NCBI GenBank assembly: GCA_022567295.1
Contig: JADFHE010000004.1
Span: 31,577 to 71,001, forward strand
DNA length: 39,425 nucleotides
DNA from: Pseudomonadota bacterium
GTDB lineage: Bacteria; Pseudomonadota; Gammaproteobacteria; Steroidobacterales; Woeseiaceae
Direction of reading: 5' to 3'
Below are positions 1 through 9,607 of this stretch, in pieces (the first letter of the stretch is position 1; each line of letters opens with the position of its first letter). The translations under genes were made by a program, and so were the position numbers. The notes under the pieces are model-generated. The model had not been told where the DNA came from. It made no database searches and saw only the letters and a list, made by a program, of their open reading frames with translations.

Positions 1-1036
1 GGATCAGAAGCATGGAGGAAAGCTGGTCAATCGTCAATCCGGATTGACTCTCGAGGTCATCGATGGTCGTCGGGTCGTAGCTCAGGACTTTACGCAGCTC
101 GCAGTAGTCAATGTCGTTCTCGGGCAGCGGCGTCTTGTTCTGCGTTGATTCCATTACACTTTGTTGCAAATGACCGGTCAGCGGAGCGAGTTCGACGACA
201 ATATCGTGTGCGGTTTCAACAAGCTTTGCGCCCTGTCGAATAAGTTCGTGGCAACCCCGTGCCAGTGGATTATGGATAGAACCAGGCAGGGCGAACACCT
301 CTCGTCCCTGTTCAGCGGCGAGGCGCGCCGTTATCAACGAGCCACTGCGGCGGGCTGCCTCGATGACCAGTGTACCGAGGCAGAGTGCACTGATGAGTCG
401 ATTGCGTTCGGGAAAATGCCGGCGATCGGGGGGTGCGCCGAGCGGGTATTCAGTGACCAGCGCACCGCTGGCTGCAATCTGATGGGCAAGATCGTGATTT
501 TGTGCCGGGTATACACGATCAATACCGTGACCGAGGAGCGCAATGGTTTTGGCACCGGCGTCCAGGGCGCCACGATGTGCGGCGGTGTCGATTCCCTGCG
601 CGAGGCCACTGACGATTGCGTAGCCGCTTTTGGCCAGATGCCGGGAGAACTCCACGGCGTTCTGTGTTCCGCCCCGAGTCGGGTTACGGCTGCCTATGAT
701 GGCGAGCGCCGGCAGATGCAGCACTTCGATGTCACCATTGACGTACAACAACAGGGGCGGGCCGCTGCACTGCGTCAGCATTTCCGGATAGTCGTCGTGT
801 CCGTAAACGACGATCGAGTGGGCGTCGGCCTCGAGCCAGTGTTGCGCTGACTTGATTGCATTCTGATCTGGCGAGGCTATGGCGCACGCTTTCTTTTCGG
901 GCAATCCCGCATCGCGGAGGCGACCCTCGCCCTGCCGAACGATTGCGTCGATGTCGCCAAAGCGCTGTTTCAGTCTGAGTAACTCGGCGACTCCCACATA
1001 GGCGTGCGCCAGAATCAGCCAGTCACGGTTAATCAT
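1..1036 (-). CDS. dprA: DNA processing protein DprA (3' end cut by window)
   Basis: DprA/Smf binds incoming single-stranded DNA in the cytoplasm and loads RecA during natural transformation. About 345 codons are visible from the ATG at 1036; the C-terminus lies outside the window. An N-terminal helical region is followed by a Rossmann-like fold with the family signatures GSRNPTRGG (near residue 120), SGLAQGIDTAAH, the EYPLG/FPERNR segment, and SGSLITARLAAEQGREVFALPG. The last visible residues, rich in acidic and polar residues after a conserved LPENDI stretch, begin the C-terminal winged-helix region. It lies downstream of the LysM lipoprotein gene in the same direction, but a strong terminator (1117-1146) separates them, so it probably has its own promoter in 1037-1116. 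The order dprA-lysM diverging from def-fmt-rsmB is conserved in gammaproteobacteria such as Pseudomonas. Confidence 0.95.
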   Translation of the reverse strand, partial: MINRDWLILAHAYVGVAELLRLKQRFGDIDAIVRQGEGRLRDAGLPEKKACAIASPDQNAIKSAQHWLEADAHSIVVYGHDDYPEMLTQCSGPPLLLYVNGDIEVLHLPALAIIGSRNPTRGGTQNAVEFSRHLAKSGYAIVSGLAQGIDTAAHRGALDAGAKTIALLGHGIDRVYPAQNHDLAHQIAASGALVTEYPLGAPPDRRHFPERNRLISALCLGTLVIEAARRSGSLITARLAAEQGREVFALPGSIHNPLARGCHELIRQGAKLVETAHDIVVELAPLTGHLQQSVMESTQNKTPLPENDIDYCELRKVLSYDPTTIDDLESQSGLTIDQLSSMLLI

Positions 1037-1116
1037 GAAGTGGCCCAGTGAGTCTTACCATACTAATGATAACGCCGGGCGCGATGCAGCGAGCATTCAT
1101 TTCTTCTGCAATTGGC

Positions 1117-1146
1117 AAAAAAAAGCGGCACCGACAGGTACCGCTT
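1117..1146 (-). terminator. Intrinsic terminator of the LysM lipoprotein gene
   Basis: Read on the minus strand, a hairpin with AAGCGG/CCGCTT and ACC/GGT stem segments (one mismatch between them, GACA-type four-base loop) is followed by a run of eight T. It starts 22 bases after the stop codon of the LysM gene. This is a textbook Rho-independent terminator and it separates that gene from dprA. Confidence 0.85.
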
Positions 1147-1168
1147 GATACTGACTTTGCAAGAAGTT

Positions 1169-2341
1169 TCAGATCGGATTACGAATCGCGTCGTGAATAT
1201 GAATGGCAGCCGTTGCCTCCATGATCAGACCGTAGCTAATTCGATCATAGGTCTTGAATACCATTACTGTCCCTGCTTCTTCGTCCGGAAGTTTGACTCT
1301 GCCGCCGCCGAATCGATCGGCAACGACTTTACCCGACTGAAATACAGTCAAGACATCACCAACCGACAGACCATCCCGGGAACCGCGGTTCATGACGACG
1401 ACATGGTACTGGCCAATTTGCGACACGCCGCCAACGACCGAGATAATTCGACCGTCGATGTTGTTGCTCGGCGCTCGCGGGAAGAAATTCAATGGAACAT
1501 CGACAGATGCCGGCAGCAGACGGTCGCCCGATACGGCTTCCCGGGACGTGCTGGTCAGTGCAACGGTCGCCGGATCACCGGCCCGTCGCAGGCGACCCTC
1601 GCCAAACAGGATGCCGTGATAACCGATCAGTTGATTGTCATCCGGATCGACCAAGGGGTCGCCTACATGAACCAGGTTGTAGCGCGAGCCGGGCAAATCG
1701 CCGGTGATGCCGCGTACGTAAACCTCGTTACCTGCCGAGGCAATCAAATGATCACCTCGCGTCGCGAGTAAGTACGGCAAGTTCTTGGCTTGCGACTTTT
1801 CGAGTACCACACCTGAACTCAGGAATGCAACAACATCTTCGTAAGGAATACTGGTTACGGCCTGCGACAGGGGCGTTATGCGTGCCTGTGGCGACATCCG
1901 GTACGTTGAGGCGCGTATGTTGGTGATGCGGGTCTGTCCATCTATGTAAACGAGGCCCAGAACATCGCCCGGATATATAAGGTGTGGATTAACTATGTCC
2001 GGGTTGACATACCAGATTTCGGGCCAATACCAAGGGTCCTTGAGGAACTCCGCGGCGAGGTCCCACAGCGTATCTTCGACTTGTACGACATACTCGTCCG
2101 GGTGACCTTCGGCCAGAGGTACGGGTTCGTTGATGCGCTCGAGAACCGGTTCGTACTGGGCGGCAGTTGTGCTCGTCGACGCTGTGCCGCTTTGCGACTG
2201 AGTCGTCGAGGCAGTGGATACGGAGCTTTGCGGCTCGTAGCTGCCTCCGGACGGATTTGAAGAACATCCGGCCATCGCGGCAGCCAGCGTGACCGTGGCC
2301 AGCCAGAGGCTAATGTTCAGGCAATTTTTGCTAAGAGACAT
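1169..2341 (-). CDS. LysM-domain lipoprotein
   Basis: Predicted envelope lipoprotein with one LysM domain. The N-terminus (from the ATG at 2341) is a signal peptide ending in a lipobox-like MAGC, followed by a long Ser/Thr/Gln-rich linker. The LysM module is near residues 85-135, with the pattern EYVVQVEDTLWDLAAEFL, then WPEIWYVNPDIVNPHLIYPGDVL; LysM typically binds peptidoglycan or chitin-like glycans. The rest (about 230 residues) is a conserved but functionally unassigned region seen in proteins of this type next to dprA. An ATG six codons upstream (2359) is possible, but a GGAG sequence precedes the 2341 start. It diverges from def and ends at a strong terminator. Probable role: a cell-wall-associated protein; precise function unknown. 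Confidence 0.88.
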   Translation of the reverse strand: MSLSKNCLNISLWLATVTLAAAMAGCSSNPSGGSYEPQSSVSTASTTQSQSGTASTSTTAAQYEPVLERINEPVPLAEGHPDEYVVQVEDTLWDLAAEFLKDPWYWPEIWYVNPDIVNPHLIYPGDVLGLVYIDGQTRITNIRASTYRMSPQARITPLSQAVTSIPYEDVVAFLSSGVVLEKSQAKNLPYLLATRGDHLIASAGNEVYVRGITGDLPGSRYNLVHVGDPLVDPDDNQLIGYHGILFGEGRLRRAGDPATVALTSTSREAVSGDRLLPASVDVPLNFFPRAPSNNIDGRIISVVGGVSQIGQYHVVVMNRGSRDGLSVGDVLTVFQSGKVVADRFGGGRVKLPDEEAGTVMVFKTYDRISYGLIMEATAAIHIHDAIRNPI

Positions 2342-2626
2342 AATTTGCGATTGCTCCATACAATGTTGAGTTTGGGCCCGTCGTTATAAGGCGTTGCTAT
2401 ACTATGGTCGTTCCGGTACTGCCGAGGCTGCTAATTACGTCACATTTCCGGCCCCAGATAGCATCCGGAAGGGCCTATTTCAGGCGGCATTGTCTGACAT
2501 CTTATTCAATAAAGTCAAACATTTAGGTCACTTTTTGGGTAATTCAGGCGAAATATTGCCTGATTTATTATGTTTCAAAGGATTGATTTTGACCCAAAAC
2601 AGAGTCGTTTGGCTTATGTTCAAATT
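2342..2626. promoter_or_regulatory. Divergent intergenic region between LysM gene and def
   Basis: This 285-base AT-richer stretch has no credible gene and must hold the promoters of both divergent transcripts. It contains an imperfect palindrome, TCAGGC (2544-2549) and GCCTGA (2558-2563) around an AAATATT core, 63 bases before the def start. I could not assign -35/-10 pairs with confidence. No good Shine-Dalgarno sequence precedes the def ATG. Confidence 0.45.
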
Positions 2627-3142
2627 ATGGCGAAACTAAAGATTCTCGAGTTCCCTGACCCCCGTCTCAGGACCAAAGCGACCCCAGTGGATGTCGTTGA
2701 CGACAAATTGCGCGCCTTAGTCGACGATATGTTTGAAACCATGTACGCGGCATCGGGCATCGGGCTTGCCGCTACGCAAGTCGATGTTCACAAGCGCCTG
2801 TTGGTGGCAGACGTCTCCGCCGACAACGACGATCCCTATGTGCTGATCAATCCGGAGATTCTCGAGAAAGAGGGCACTATTGTGACCGATGAGGGCTGTC
2901 TGTCCGTGCCGGGCTTCTACGAAGAGGTCGAGAGAGCCGAACACATAAAAGTGCGCTTTCTTGAACGCGATGGGACGGAGGTTAAGTTGGAGGCGACGGG
3001 TTTGCTTGCGGTTTGCATCCAGCATGAGGTCGACCACCTCGATGGCAAACTGTTCGTCGACTACCTGTCCGAAGCGAAGCGGCAACGCATTCGCAAAAAG
3101 CTGTTGAAGGAGCGACGTCAGCAGGCCGCAGTCATCGCCTAG
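2627..3142 (+). CDS. def: Peptide deformylase
   Basis: Removes the N-formyl group from nascent proteins; a cytoplasmic metalloenzyme using Fe2+ or Zn2+. The 171-residue length is typical of type I enzymes. All three motifs are present: GIGLAATQV (motif 1), EGCLS with metal ligand Cys91 (motif 2), and QHEVDHLDG with His133, Glu134 and His137 (motif 3, the HEXXH metal site). The ATG at 2627 was chosen because [14 protein letters not shown] matches the family N-terminus; an in-frame ATG at 2570 would add an unusual 19-residue extension. It starts the def-fmt-rsmB series; the fmt start follows the def stop by only a base or so. Confidence 0.97.
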   Translation: MAKLKILEFPDPRLRTKATPVDVVDDKLRALVDDMFETMYAASGIGLAATQVDVHKRLLVADVSADNDDPYVLINPEILEKEGTIVTDEGCLSVPGFYEEVERAEHIKVRFLERDGTEVKLEATGLLAVCIQHEVDHLDGKLFVDYLSEAKRQRIRKKLLKERRQQAAVIA

Positions 3143-3143
3143 G

Positions 3144-4076
3144 TTGTTAGCATTGAGCATCCCCCGCATAGTATTTGCCGGTACGCCGGAGTTCGCGCTT
3201 GCTTCGTTGACCGCGTTGGTTGCATCAGGATCGTTGCCTGTTGCCGTCTATACTCAGCCCGATCGGCCCGCGGGTCGCGGCAGGCGAACAACTGCCAGTC
3301 CGGTGAAACGCTATGCCAAGGCCAACGACATTGCGGTGTTGCAGCCAGAGACTTTGCGCGACGAGTCCGCTGCTGCTGAACTGAAAGCACTGCAGCCCGA
3401 TGTCCTGATCGTAGCGGCGTACGGCTTGATTCTGCCGCAAAATGTTCTTGATATTCCGGCACACGGATGCCTGAATGTGCACGCGTCGGTGTTGCCGCGC
3501 TGGCGAGGCGCGGCACCGATACAGGCAGCGATCCTTGCCAACGACCCGACGGCCGGTGTCAGTCTCATGCGCATGACCGCGGGCCTGGATTGTGGTCCGG
3601 TATATTCCGCACGTACCGTCACAATTGGGAGTGACGAAAATGCGGGCGAATTGCACGATCGCCTTGCCGATCTGGGGGGCGAGCTGCTCGTTGCTGATCT
3701 TGAAAAAATTCTCGATTCAGAAATCGCGCCGATGGAGCAGGATGAAGCATTGGCGACCTATGCGGCCAAGATACAAAAACAGGACGCCGAGCTTGACTGG
3801 ACGCTGCCGGCCGACGAGTTGCGGCGCCACATCCGGGCTTATAATCCGGAACCCGGCGCATTCTTCTTTGCCGGCGATCCGGTACGGGTCAAAGTCTGGC
3901 AAGCACAGGTCGTTCGCGACGTCGACGCCAGGCCAGGTACGTTCGTGCAATACGACAGTGACAGTATCGTCGTTGCCTGTGGCCGCGATGGGCTACGGCT
4001 ACAGTCGCTGCAGCTGCCTGGTAAGCGTCGTGCACCTTCGCATGAGTTCGTAACTCAGATCGATCTGCGTGGATGA
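3144..4076 (+). CDS. fmt: Methionyl-tRNA formyltransferase
   Basis: Transfers a formyl group from 10-formyl-tetrahydrofolate to initiator Met-tRNA, the counterpart of deformylase. About 310 residues, the usual size. The N-terminal formyltransferase domain shows FAGTPEFALASL, the folate-site region NVHASVLPRWRGAAPIQ (catalytic Asn and His) and MTAGLDCGPVY (catalytic Asp). The C-terminal OB-like domain follows from about residue 205. The start is uncertain: TTG at 3144 or TTG at 3153 both fit, and no ATG is available. It begins immediately after def and overlaps rsmB by four bases (ATGA), which suggests translational coupling. Confidence 0.96.
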   Translation: MLALSIPRIVFAGTPEFALASLTALVASGSLPVAVYTQPDRPAGRGRRTTASPVKRYAKANDIAVLQPETLRDESAAAELKALQPDVLIVAAYGLILPQNVLDIPAHGCLNVHASVLPRWRGAAPIQAAILANDPTAGVSLMRMTAGLDCGPVYSARTVTIGSDENAGELHDRLADLGGELLVADLEKILDSEIAPMEQDEALATYAAKIQKQDAELDWTLPADELRRHIRAYNPEPGAFFFAGDPVRVKVWQAQVVRDVDARPGTFVQYDSDSIVVACGRDGLRLQSLQLPGKRRAPSHEFVTQIDLRG

Positions 4077-5416
4077 AAACCACTGGTGCCATAGTCAGGG
4101 CAGTTGCTGCCGAGGTAGTCGACGGCGTCGTTAACGATGGCCGATCGCTGGACGTCGCTATCACGGAGAACGAGGCGCGCGTTACGCCTGACAATCGTTC
4201 GTTGTTGCGCATGCTGTGCTATGGAACTTTGCGGCAACACTGGCGACTGCAAAGTTGGATAGATCAACTGATCAGTAAGCCGCTTCGGAAGCGAGATCGC
4301 GTCGTTAATTCACTGCTTGCTGTTGGCCTGTATCAGATCGTCGAGATGCGTATTCCCGATCACGCAGTAGTGTCCGAAACGGTTGCAGCGACCAGGGTAT
4401 TACGACGGCCGAAGCTCTCGGGACTGGTCAACGCGTGCTTGAGACGATTCAATCGCGAGGATCTTGTATCAGGCGATCCGGCCGACGAACAGGCTGAGTG
4501 GAATCACCCGACATGGCTGATTGAAAGGATAAAGAAAGACTGGCCCGGTGACTGGCAAGCGATATTGGCAGCGAATGACGAGCGCGCCCCCATGTGGCTG
4601 CGGGTAAACGCAGCAAAAGTTTCCGCGAACCAGTATCTGGATCGTCTTCGCGATGTCGGCATGGATGCCGAAACAATTGACGGTATTCCGGACGCCGTGC
4701 GTCTGGCAGAACCGCAGATGGTCGAAAATCTTCCCGGTTTTGCTGACGGCGAGACATCAGTGCAGGATGCGGCGGCGCAAATCGCGGCGCGCTGGCTGCT
4801 CAAAGACAGGTTATCGCACAGCGTCACGTGTCGCGTGCTGGATGCCTGCGCAGCGCCCGGCGGCAAAAGCGGTCACCTGCTGGAAGTGGGTGGCGATGAC
4901 ATAGTGCTGGTTGCCGTCGACAGCGATCCGACACGTATCGCGAGACTCGCGGAAAACCTGGCCCGCATTGGTCGCAATGCAACCATAATCGCTGCCGATG
5001 CATCGAAACCAGAGGGATGGTGGGACGGAATGCCGTTCGACGGCATCTTGCTGGACGCGCCGTGCTCGGCGTCGGGCGTAATTCGGCGCCATCCGGACAT
5101 TAAATTGCTGCGACGAGAGAGCGACCTTGGTCATCTGACGACCCTCCAACTGGGCGTTCTGGGGGCGCTTTGGCCGTTACTCGCTCCAGGGGGGCTGCTG
5201 TTGTACGCCACCTGCTCGGTCATTGCGGCGGAGAATGACGAGGTGGTGGGACAATTCTTGAAGGACCATGACGACGCTGTCGAAAACGATGTGTTGCCAA
5301 ATAACAACATCCGCGATCTAATGCGGAGGAAGGCGTGTGGTTACCAGATTTTGCCGGGTACGGCAGGACTGGATGGTTTTTACTATGCCGCCTTACAAAA
5401 AAAGAAGGTTTCCTGA
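4073..5416 (+). CDS. rsmB: 16S rRNA (cytosine(967)-C(5))-methyltransferase RsmB
   Basis: SAM-dependent methyltransferase that makes m5C967 in 16S rRNA. At 447 residues it is close to the roughly 430-residue family norm. A NusB-like RNA-binding domain occupies about residues 1-135. The catalytic domain has the SAM motif DACAAPGGKSGHLLE, the DAPCSASGVIRRHPDIK motif with the PC cysteine, and the YATCS motif whose Cys381 is the nucleophile position. ATGA overlap with fmt. The def-fmt-rsmB order is widely conserved. Confidence 0.96.
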   Translation: MKTTGAIVRAVAAEVVDGVVNDGRSLDVAITENEARVTPDNRSLLRMLCYGTLRQHWRLQSWIDQLISKPLRKRDRVVNSLLAVGLYQIVEMRIPDHAVVSETVAATRVLRRPKLSGLVNACLRRFNREDLVSGDPADEQAEWNHPTWLIERIKKDWPGDWQAILAANDERAPMWLRVNAAKVSANQYLDRLRDVGMDAETIDGIPDAVRLAEPQMVENLPGFADGETSVQDAAAQIAARWLLKDRLSHSVTCRVLDACAAPGGKSGHLLEVGGDDIVLVAVDSDPTRIARLAENLARIGRNATIIAADASKPEGWWDGMPFDGILLDAPCSASGVIRRHPDIKLLRRESDLGHLTTLQLGVLGALWPLLAPGGLLLYATCSVIAAENDEVVGQFLKDHDDAVENDVLPNNNIRDLMRRKACGYQILPGTAGLDGFYYAALQKKKVS

Positions 5417-5424
5417 AGATACTG

Positions 5425-6027
5425 ATGTCCTGGCCTACCATTATCGATCGCTTCAAGTTGTTGCGCCGCTCTGCGTTGGCGCTTCTGGTTGTGCTCGTAT
5501 TGGGTACCGGCCTCGCACAGGAAAACATCGAACGTGAGGGCTATTTTGAGGTCAGGTCCGCATCGACGCAGGCGATAGGCGGTGTCCATAGGCTGGACGC
5601 TCGGCTGCAGCTCATATTGAGCAGTGAGGCGTTAGCGGCGCTGGAAAACGGCGTCACGCTGACCATTGAAATGCAAATACAAGTCATTCGCGTAAGACGT
5701 TTCTTGATCGATAGTGTTGATGCTGAGCTCGCTGTCCGGCACGAGCTTGAATTCCGCCCTTTAAGTCAACGCTACATCGTCAAGAATCTGAACAGTGGAG
5801 ATCAGGACTCCTTCGCAACGCTCTACTCTGCGCTGAACAGCCTGGGTCGCGTCCAGGGATTGCCCGTGATTGACGATGCATTGCTCCTTCCAGACCGGTC
5901 CTATCGAGTGCGCCTGCGGGCGATGCTCAACACACAGCAATACCCTGCGCCGTTGCGACTCCTGTTTTTCTGGCGAGGTCGGTGGCAGTTACAAAGCGAA
6001 TGGTTCGAATGGTTGTTAGAACGCTAA
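5425..6027 (+). CDS. DUF4390-family exported protein
   Basis: Protein of 200 residues from the ATG at 5425, nine bases after the rsmB stop. An N-terminal hydrophobic segment (about residues 11-30, ending near GTGLAQ) looks like a signal peptide or anchor. The remainder is beta-rich and soluble, with the family-like features [14 protein letters not shown] and [12 protein letters not shown]4390 proteins commonly sit between rsmB and an NtrY-like kinase gene in gammaproteobacteria, as here. Its end overlaps the start of the kinase gene. No biochemical function is established; a periplasmic role linked to the kinase is an inference from gene order alone. Confidence 0.8.
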   Translation: MSWPTIIDRFKLLRRSALALLVVLVLGTGLAQENIEREGYFEVRSASTQAIGGVHRLDARLQLILSSEALAALENGVTLTIEMQIQVIRVRRFLIDSVDAELAVRHELEFRPLSQRYIVKNLNSGDQDSFATLYSALNSLGRVQGLPVIDDALLLPDRSYRVRLRAMLNTQQYPAPLRLLFFWRGRWQLQSEWFEWLLER

Positions 6028-8243
6028 AGCGCATATTTTTCACGATAATGGGTGTGGCCGGTGTCACGCTGGTTTTCGTCGCTCTGTACCTGCTTACGCA
6101 AACCGTTCAAAAATCAGACGATTTTGATCGCCTGCAAGACATCATCCTGGTAATCAATATTGCCGGCGGCATCATCCTTGTTTTGATATTGATCGCCAAT
6201 CTGTGGCGACTGTTGCGGGATTACCGTGAAAACGTTCCTGGCGCAAAGCTCAAAGCACGCATGGTTGGCATGTTTGTTGGCCTTGCGGTGCTGCCACTGA
6301 TCGTCGTTTTCTATTTTTCAATTCAATTCATTAATCGCGGTATCGACAGCTGGTTCAACGTACAGGTTGAAGAAGGACTCGAAAATGCGTTGGCTTTGAG
6401 TCGTGCCGCGATAGAGTTTCGAAAGCGGCAAAATCTCTATGCTACGAAGCAAGTTGCGCAGCAGCTTGCCGTAGTACCCGATCGCCAGCTGATCTTCGAA
6501 CTCAGCGTGTTGCGTCGCGAAAGTGGTGCGACTGAGATGACGTTGTACGGTGACAGCAACAGAATTCTCGCGAGCAGCACGGACAGCGGTATTGCTGCAT
6601 TTCCCAAGCCGCTGACCGAGGAAGTGGCGTTACAGATGCGGCAGGACAGGCCGTTCGTGAGTCTTGAGCCGCTAAGCACTGGAAATGTGGAAATTCGTAC
6701 GGCCGTGTCGTTTACGTATCGCGGTAATCGCCTGCGTCAGTCACGCACTCTTCAAGCGTATTTCCCGGTCGAAGAAAGGCTCGGAAAAATGATCAACAGC
6801 GTCGAGAATTCGTATTCAGAATATCAGCAACTGACGTTTTTCCGTGAAGACCTGAAGGACTTGTTAACCCTGACGCTAGCCTTCGTTCTGCTGCTCAGTT
6901 TGCTCGCGGCGATCTACGGTGCGTTCGTACTGTCACAGCGGTTGGTCGCACCTATTCAGGACCTCGTGGCGGGCACACGTGCTGTCGCCATGGGCGACTT
7001 CGACACCCGCCTGCCGACACCAACAAAGGATGAGATTGGTTTCCTGATTAGCTCATTCAATGATATGACACAACGACTTGCGACGGCGCGGCGCGAAGCG
7101 ACGCTCAGTCAGGCGCTGGTTGAGGCTGAGCGTACCAACCTCGAGGTGATTCTTGCCCGCCTTTCAACGGGCGTCCTGGCCCTGGATTCTGACCTGAAAA
7201 TCCGTACAGCAAATCAGGCGGCGGGCTCAATTCTCGGCGTGACTCTTGAGAACAGAACAGGTGAGGCGCTCCGCGACGTTGCGAAGGGGATGCCGCTGCT
7301 GGAGCAGTTCGTGGACGTTGCATGTGTGCATCTCGATGCCGGTGAGACGGAGTGGCGCGAACAGATTGTATTGCGCGGCGATGTCGGTCGACGTGTTCTA
7401 ACGTGCGCATGTACGACTCTGCCGGGAGACGAAGACAATGCGGCTGGATACGTCATCGTTTTCGATGATATTACGGCATTGTTGCAGGCACAGCGGGATG
7501 CTGCCTGGGGCGAGGTTGCACGCCGGCTCGCGCATGAAATCAAGAATCCGTTGACGCCGATTCAATTGTCGGCTGAGCGTATGCGCCGCAGATACCTGAA
7601 GACGATGGACGAGGACGAAGCGAAGATTCTCGATCGAGCGACACACACGATCGTGCAGCAGGTTGAGGCAATGAAGGAGATGGTCAATGCCTTCAGCGAC
7701 TACGCGCGGGCGCCGGACATGGATTTCAGCAGCTTTGATCTCGATAAGCTCGCGCACGAAATTGTTGATCTGTACCGGGCTCAGGAAAGCGACGTCGAAA
7801 TCGTACTGACGTCCGATCCGGCAATGCCGCTGGTCGATGGGGATATGGGCCGTGTACGGCAAATGCTTCACAACCTCATTCGTAACGCGGTCGAAGCGCT
7901 TGAAGGGACCGTCGATGGTCGCATCGATGTGCAGATCGGTACCGGGGAATTCGATGAAGTCGAGGTCGTGCAGATTCGAGTTGAGGATAACGGCCCTGGA
8001 TTCCAGGCCGGGACGATGAGCCAGGTGTTCGATCCCTATGTGACGACCAAGCCGAAGGGCACGGGCCTGGGCCTGGCAATCGTTAAGAAACTCGTGGAGG
8101 AGCACATCGGCACTATTCGCGCGAGGAACCGGAGTGATGGGGGAGCAGTGATCAGCATCCGCTTGCCGCTGAATGAGGCGGCCAGGGAAATGATGATTGC
8201 CAAGGCGCCAGGACGGGCCGACATAAGGAGGGAACAGACATGA
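5982..8243 (+). CDS. NtrY-like membrane sensor histidine kinase
   Basis: Inner-membrane sensor kinase, about 753 residues. Three hydrophobic segments lie near residues 15-40, 52-80 and 95-120, and another precedes the HAMP domain. They enclose a periplasmic region of about 175 residues. HAMP lies near 320-375 ([19 protein letters not shown]), then a PAS domain (about 390-500), then the phospho-acceptor helix with His518 in [17 protein letters not shown]. The ATPase domain shows the N box [13 protein letters not shown]1 box VEDNGPGF and G2 box [13 protein letters not shown]. This is the NtrY/NtrX organisation. The first in-frame start is GTG 5982; ATGs at 6000 and 6009 fit equally well and would reduce the overlap with the DUF4390 gene. 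It is coupled to the regulator by ATGA overlap. Confidence 0.92.
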   Translation: MAVTKRMVRMVVRTLKRIFFTIMGVAGVTLVFVALYLLTQTVQKSDDFDRLQDIILVINIAGGIILVLILIANLWRLLRDYRENVPGAKLKARMVGMFVGLAVLPLIVVFYFSIQFINRGIDSWFNVQVEEGLENALALSRAAIEFRKRQNLYATKQVAQQLAVVPDRQLIFELSVLRRESGATEMTLYGDSNRILASSTDSGIAAFPKPLTEEVALQMRQDRPFVSLEPLSTGNVEIRTAVSFTYRGNRLRQSRTLQAYFPVEERLGKMINSVENSYSEYQQLTFFREDLKDLLTLTLAFVLLLSLLAAIYGAFVLSQRLVAPIQDLVAGTRAVAMGDFDTRLPTPTKDEIGFLISSFNDMTQRLATARREATLSQALVEAERTNLEVILARLSTGVLALDSDLKIRTANQAAGSILGVTLENRTGEALRDVAKGMPLLEQFVDVACVHLDAGETEWREQIVLRGDVGRRVLTCACTTLPGDEDNAAGYVIVFDDITALLQAQRDAAWGEVARRLAHEIKNPLTPIQLSAERMRRRYLKTMDEDEAKILDRATHTIVQQVEAMKEMVNAFSDYARAPDMDFSSFDLDKLAHEIVDLYRAQESDVEIVLTSDPAMPLVDGDMGRVRQMLHNLIRNAVEALEGTVDGRIDVQIGTGEFDEVEVVQIRVEDNGPGFQAGTMSQVFDPYVTTKPKGTGLGLAIVKKLVEEHIGTIRARNRSDGGAVISIRLPLNEAAREMMIAKAPGRADIRREQT

Positions 8244-9607
8244 GCAATCCTCATGTATTGGTCGTTGATGACGAAGAAGATATTCGTGCGTTGATTCAGG
8301 ACATCCTGTCGGATGAAGGCTATGGAGTTACCGTTGCCGCGAACGCCGCGGAAGCACGAGCAGCGCGAGCGACACGCAAGTTCGACCTTATCTTGCTGGA
8401 CATCTGGATGCCGGATACGGATGGCATTACCTTGTTGCGCGAGTGGTCTGATGGCGGCGATCTGAGTTGCCCTGTTGTCATCATGTCCGGTCACGGCACG
8501 GTTGATACCGCGGTTGAGGCGACCAGGCTGGGAGCGTTTGACTTCGTCGAGAAGCCACTGTCGCTGGCTAAACTCCTGCGAACAGTGGAAGCGGCACTGG
8601 AATCGGCAGGCAGGCAGTCCCGTGTTGCGCGCCGCTTGTTGCCATCGTTGCTCGCGCCGGTCGGCCGCAGTGAAATTATGAAGGCCTTGCGCGAACGAGT
8701 GCAGCAATATGCACGTCATGACAGTTTTGTGTTGTTGAGCGGCGAGGCCGGTACCGGTCGCGGCGCGTTCGCTAGATATATGCATGCGCTGAGCCGACGA
8801 GCGGACGAGTCGTTGACAAGCCTTACGGCTGCATCGGTAACGGAAAGTCGTGCAGAGGAACAATTACTGGGCCGCGAAGACGGGGGCGAAGTAACGGCCG
8901 GTGCGTTCGAGCGAGCGTCGGATGGCACGCTGGTTATCGATGAGCTTTCGGATCTCAACAGTGCTGCGCAGAAAATACTTCTAGGTGTCGTCGAAGACGG
9001 CCAGTTCACACGGATCGGCGGGTCTGCACCTGTAAAGGTGAAGGCTAGAATCGTTGCGACGGTCCGCGTAGATTACGAGGCCCTTATTGAGTCAGGCCAG
9101 CTGCGCCGCGATCTTGTCGCACAGTTAGGTGTCCTGAGCTTGAGAATCCCGCCATTGCGTGATTACTCTGAGGATGTGCCGGAGTTGCTGACATACTACG
9201 TTGACAAACTGGTCGACGCCGAGGGCCTGACGTTCAGGCGCTTCAGCGTCGCCGCGCAAAATCGGCTGCGTAATTATCCGTGGCCGGACAATGTCCGCGA
9301 ACTGAAGCAACTTGTCAGGCGCCTGCTCTTGTCGGGCAGCAGCGAGGATATTGGGCTCGGCGAAGTTGAAGCTGAGATAACCGCGGTCACGCCGGTAAAC
9401 GAACCGTTGGTAAAACAGGACTTGCTGGCGTTACCGTTACGCGAGGCGCGCGAACACTTCGAACGTTCTTATTTGCAACAACAACTTGTGCTTTGTGATG
9501 GCAAGGTAGGGCAACTGGCGAAGCGAGTGGGAATGGAGCGGACTCACTTGTACCGGAAACTTCGATCACTGGGTGTCAACTTCAGGTCTGTTGGGCGCGA
9601 CGACTAG
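8240..9607 (+). CDS. NtrX-like response regulator with degenerate AAA+ domain
   Basis: Partner regulator of the preceding kinase, 455 residues, with a strong AAGGAGG ribosome site eight bases upstream of the ATG. The receiver domain (1-120) has the acidic pocket VVDDEED and phospho-acceptor Asp54. A central AAA+ domain (about 140-370) and a Fis-type helix-turn-helix (about 410-450, [21 protein letters not shown]) follow. The AAA+ domain is altered: Walker A reads GEAGTGRG (168-175), with Arg174 where the ATP-binding Lys normally is. The stretch before Walker B (LVIDEL, Asp233-Glu234) is shortened and lacks the GAFTGA loop needed to engage sigma-54. NtrX proteins of alphaproteobacteria also lack a canonical GAFTGA. 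I infer a DNA-binding regulator that does not activate sigma-54 promoters. Confidence 0.92.
   Translation: MSNPHVLVVDDEEDIRALIQDILSDEGYGVTVAANAAEARAARATRKFDLILLDIWMPDTDGITLLREWSDGGDLSCPVVIMSGHGTVDTAVEATRLGAFDFVEKPLSLAKLLRTVEAALESAGRQSRVARRLLPSLLAPVGRSEIMKALRERVQQYARHDSFVLLSGEAGTGRGAFARYMHALSRRADESLTSLTAASVTESRAEEQLLGREDGGEVTAGAFERASDGTLVIDELSDLNSAAQKILLGVVEDGQFTRIGGSAPVKVKARIVATVRVDYEALIESGQLRRDLVAQLGVLSLRIPPLRDYSEDVPELLTYYVDKLVDAEGLTFRRFSVAAQNRLRNYPWPDNVRELKQLVRRLLLSGSSEDIGLGEVEAEITAVTPVNEPLVKQDLLALPLREAREHFERSYLQQQLVLCDGKVGQLAKRVGMERTHLYRKLRSLGVNFRSVGRDD

Noticed and set aside
161-850. Plus-strand open frame of 229 codons
   Set aside because: It is antisense to dprA, whose motifs are unmistakable on the minus strand; its product is Cys-rich and matches nothing.
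1112-1771. Plus-strand open frame of 219 codons
   Set aside because: It lies opposite the LysM lipoprotein gene and starts within that gene's terminator.
7398-8105. Minus-strand open frame of 235 codons
   Set aside because: Antisense to the kinase domain of the NtrY-like gene; no recognisable domain.
8036-8863. Minus-strand open frame of 275 codons
   Set aside because: It is antisense to the ends of the NtrY-like and NtrX-like genes; composition (Arg, Gln, Cys, His rich) is that of a shadow frame.
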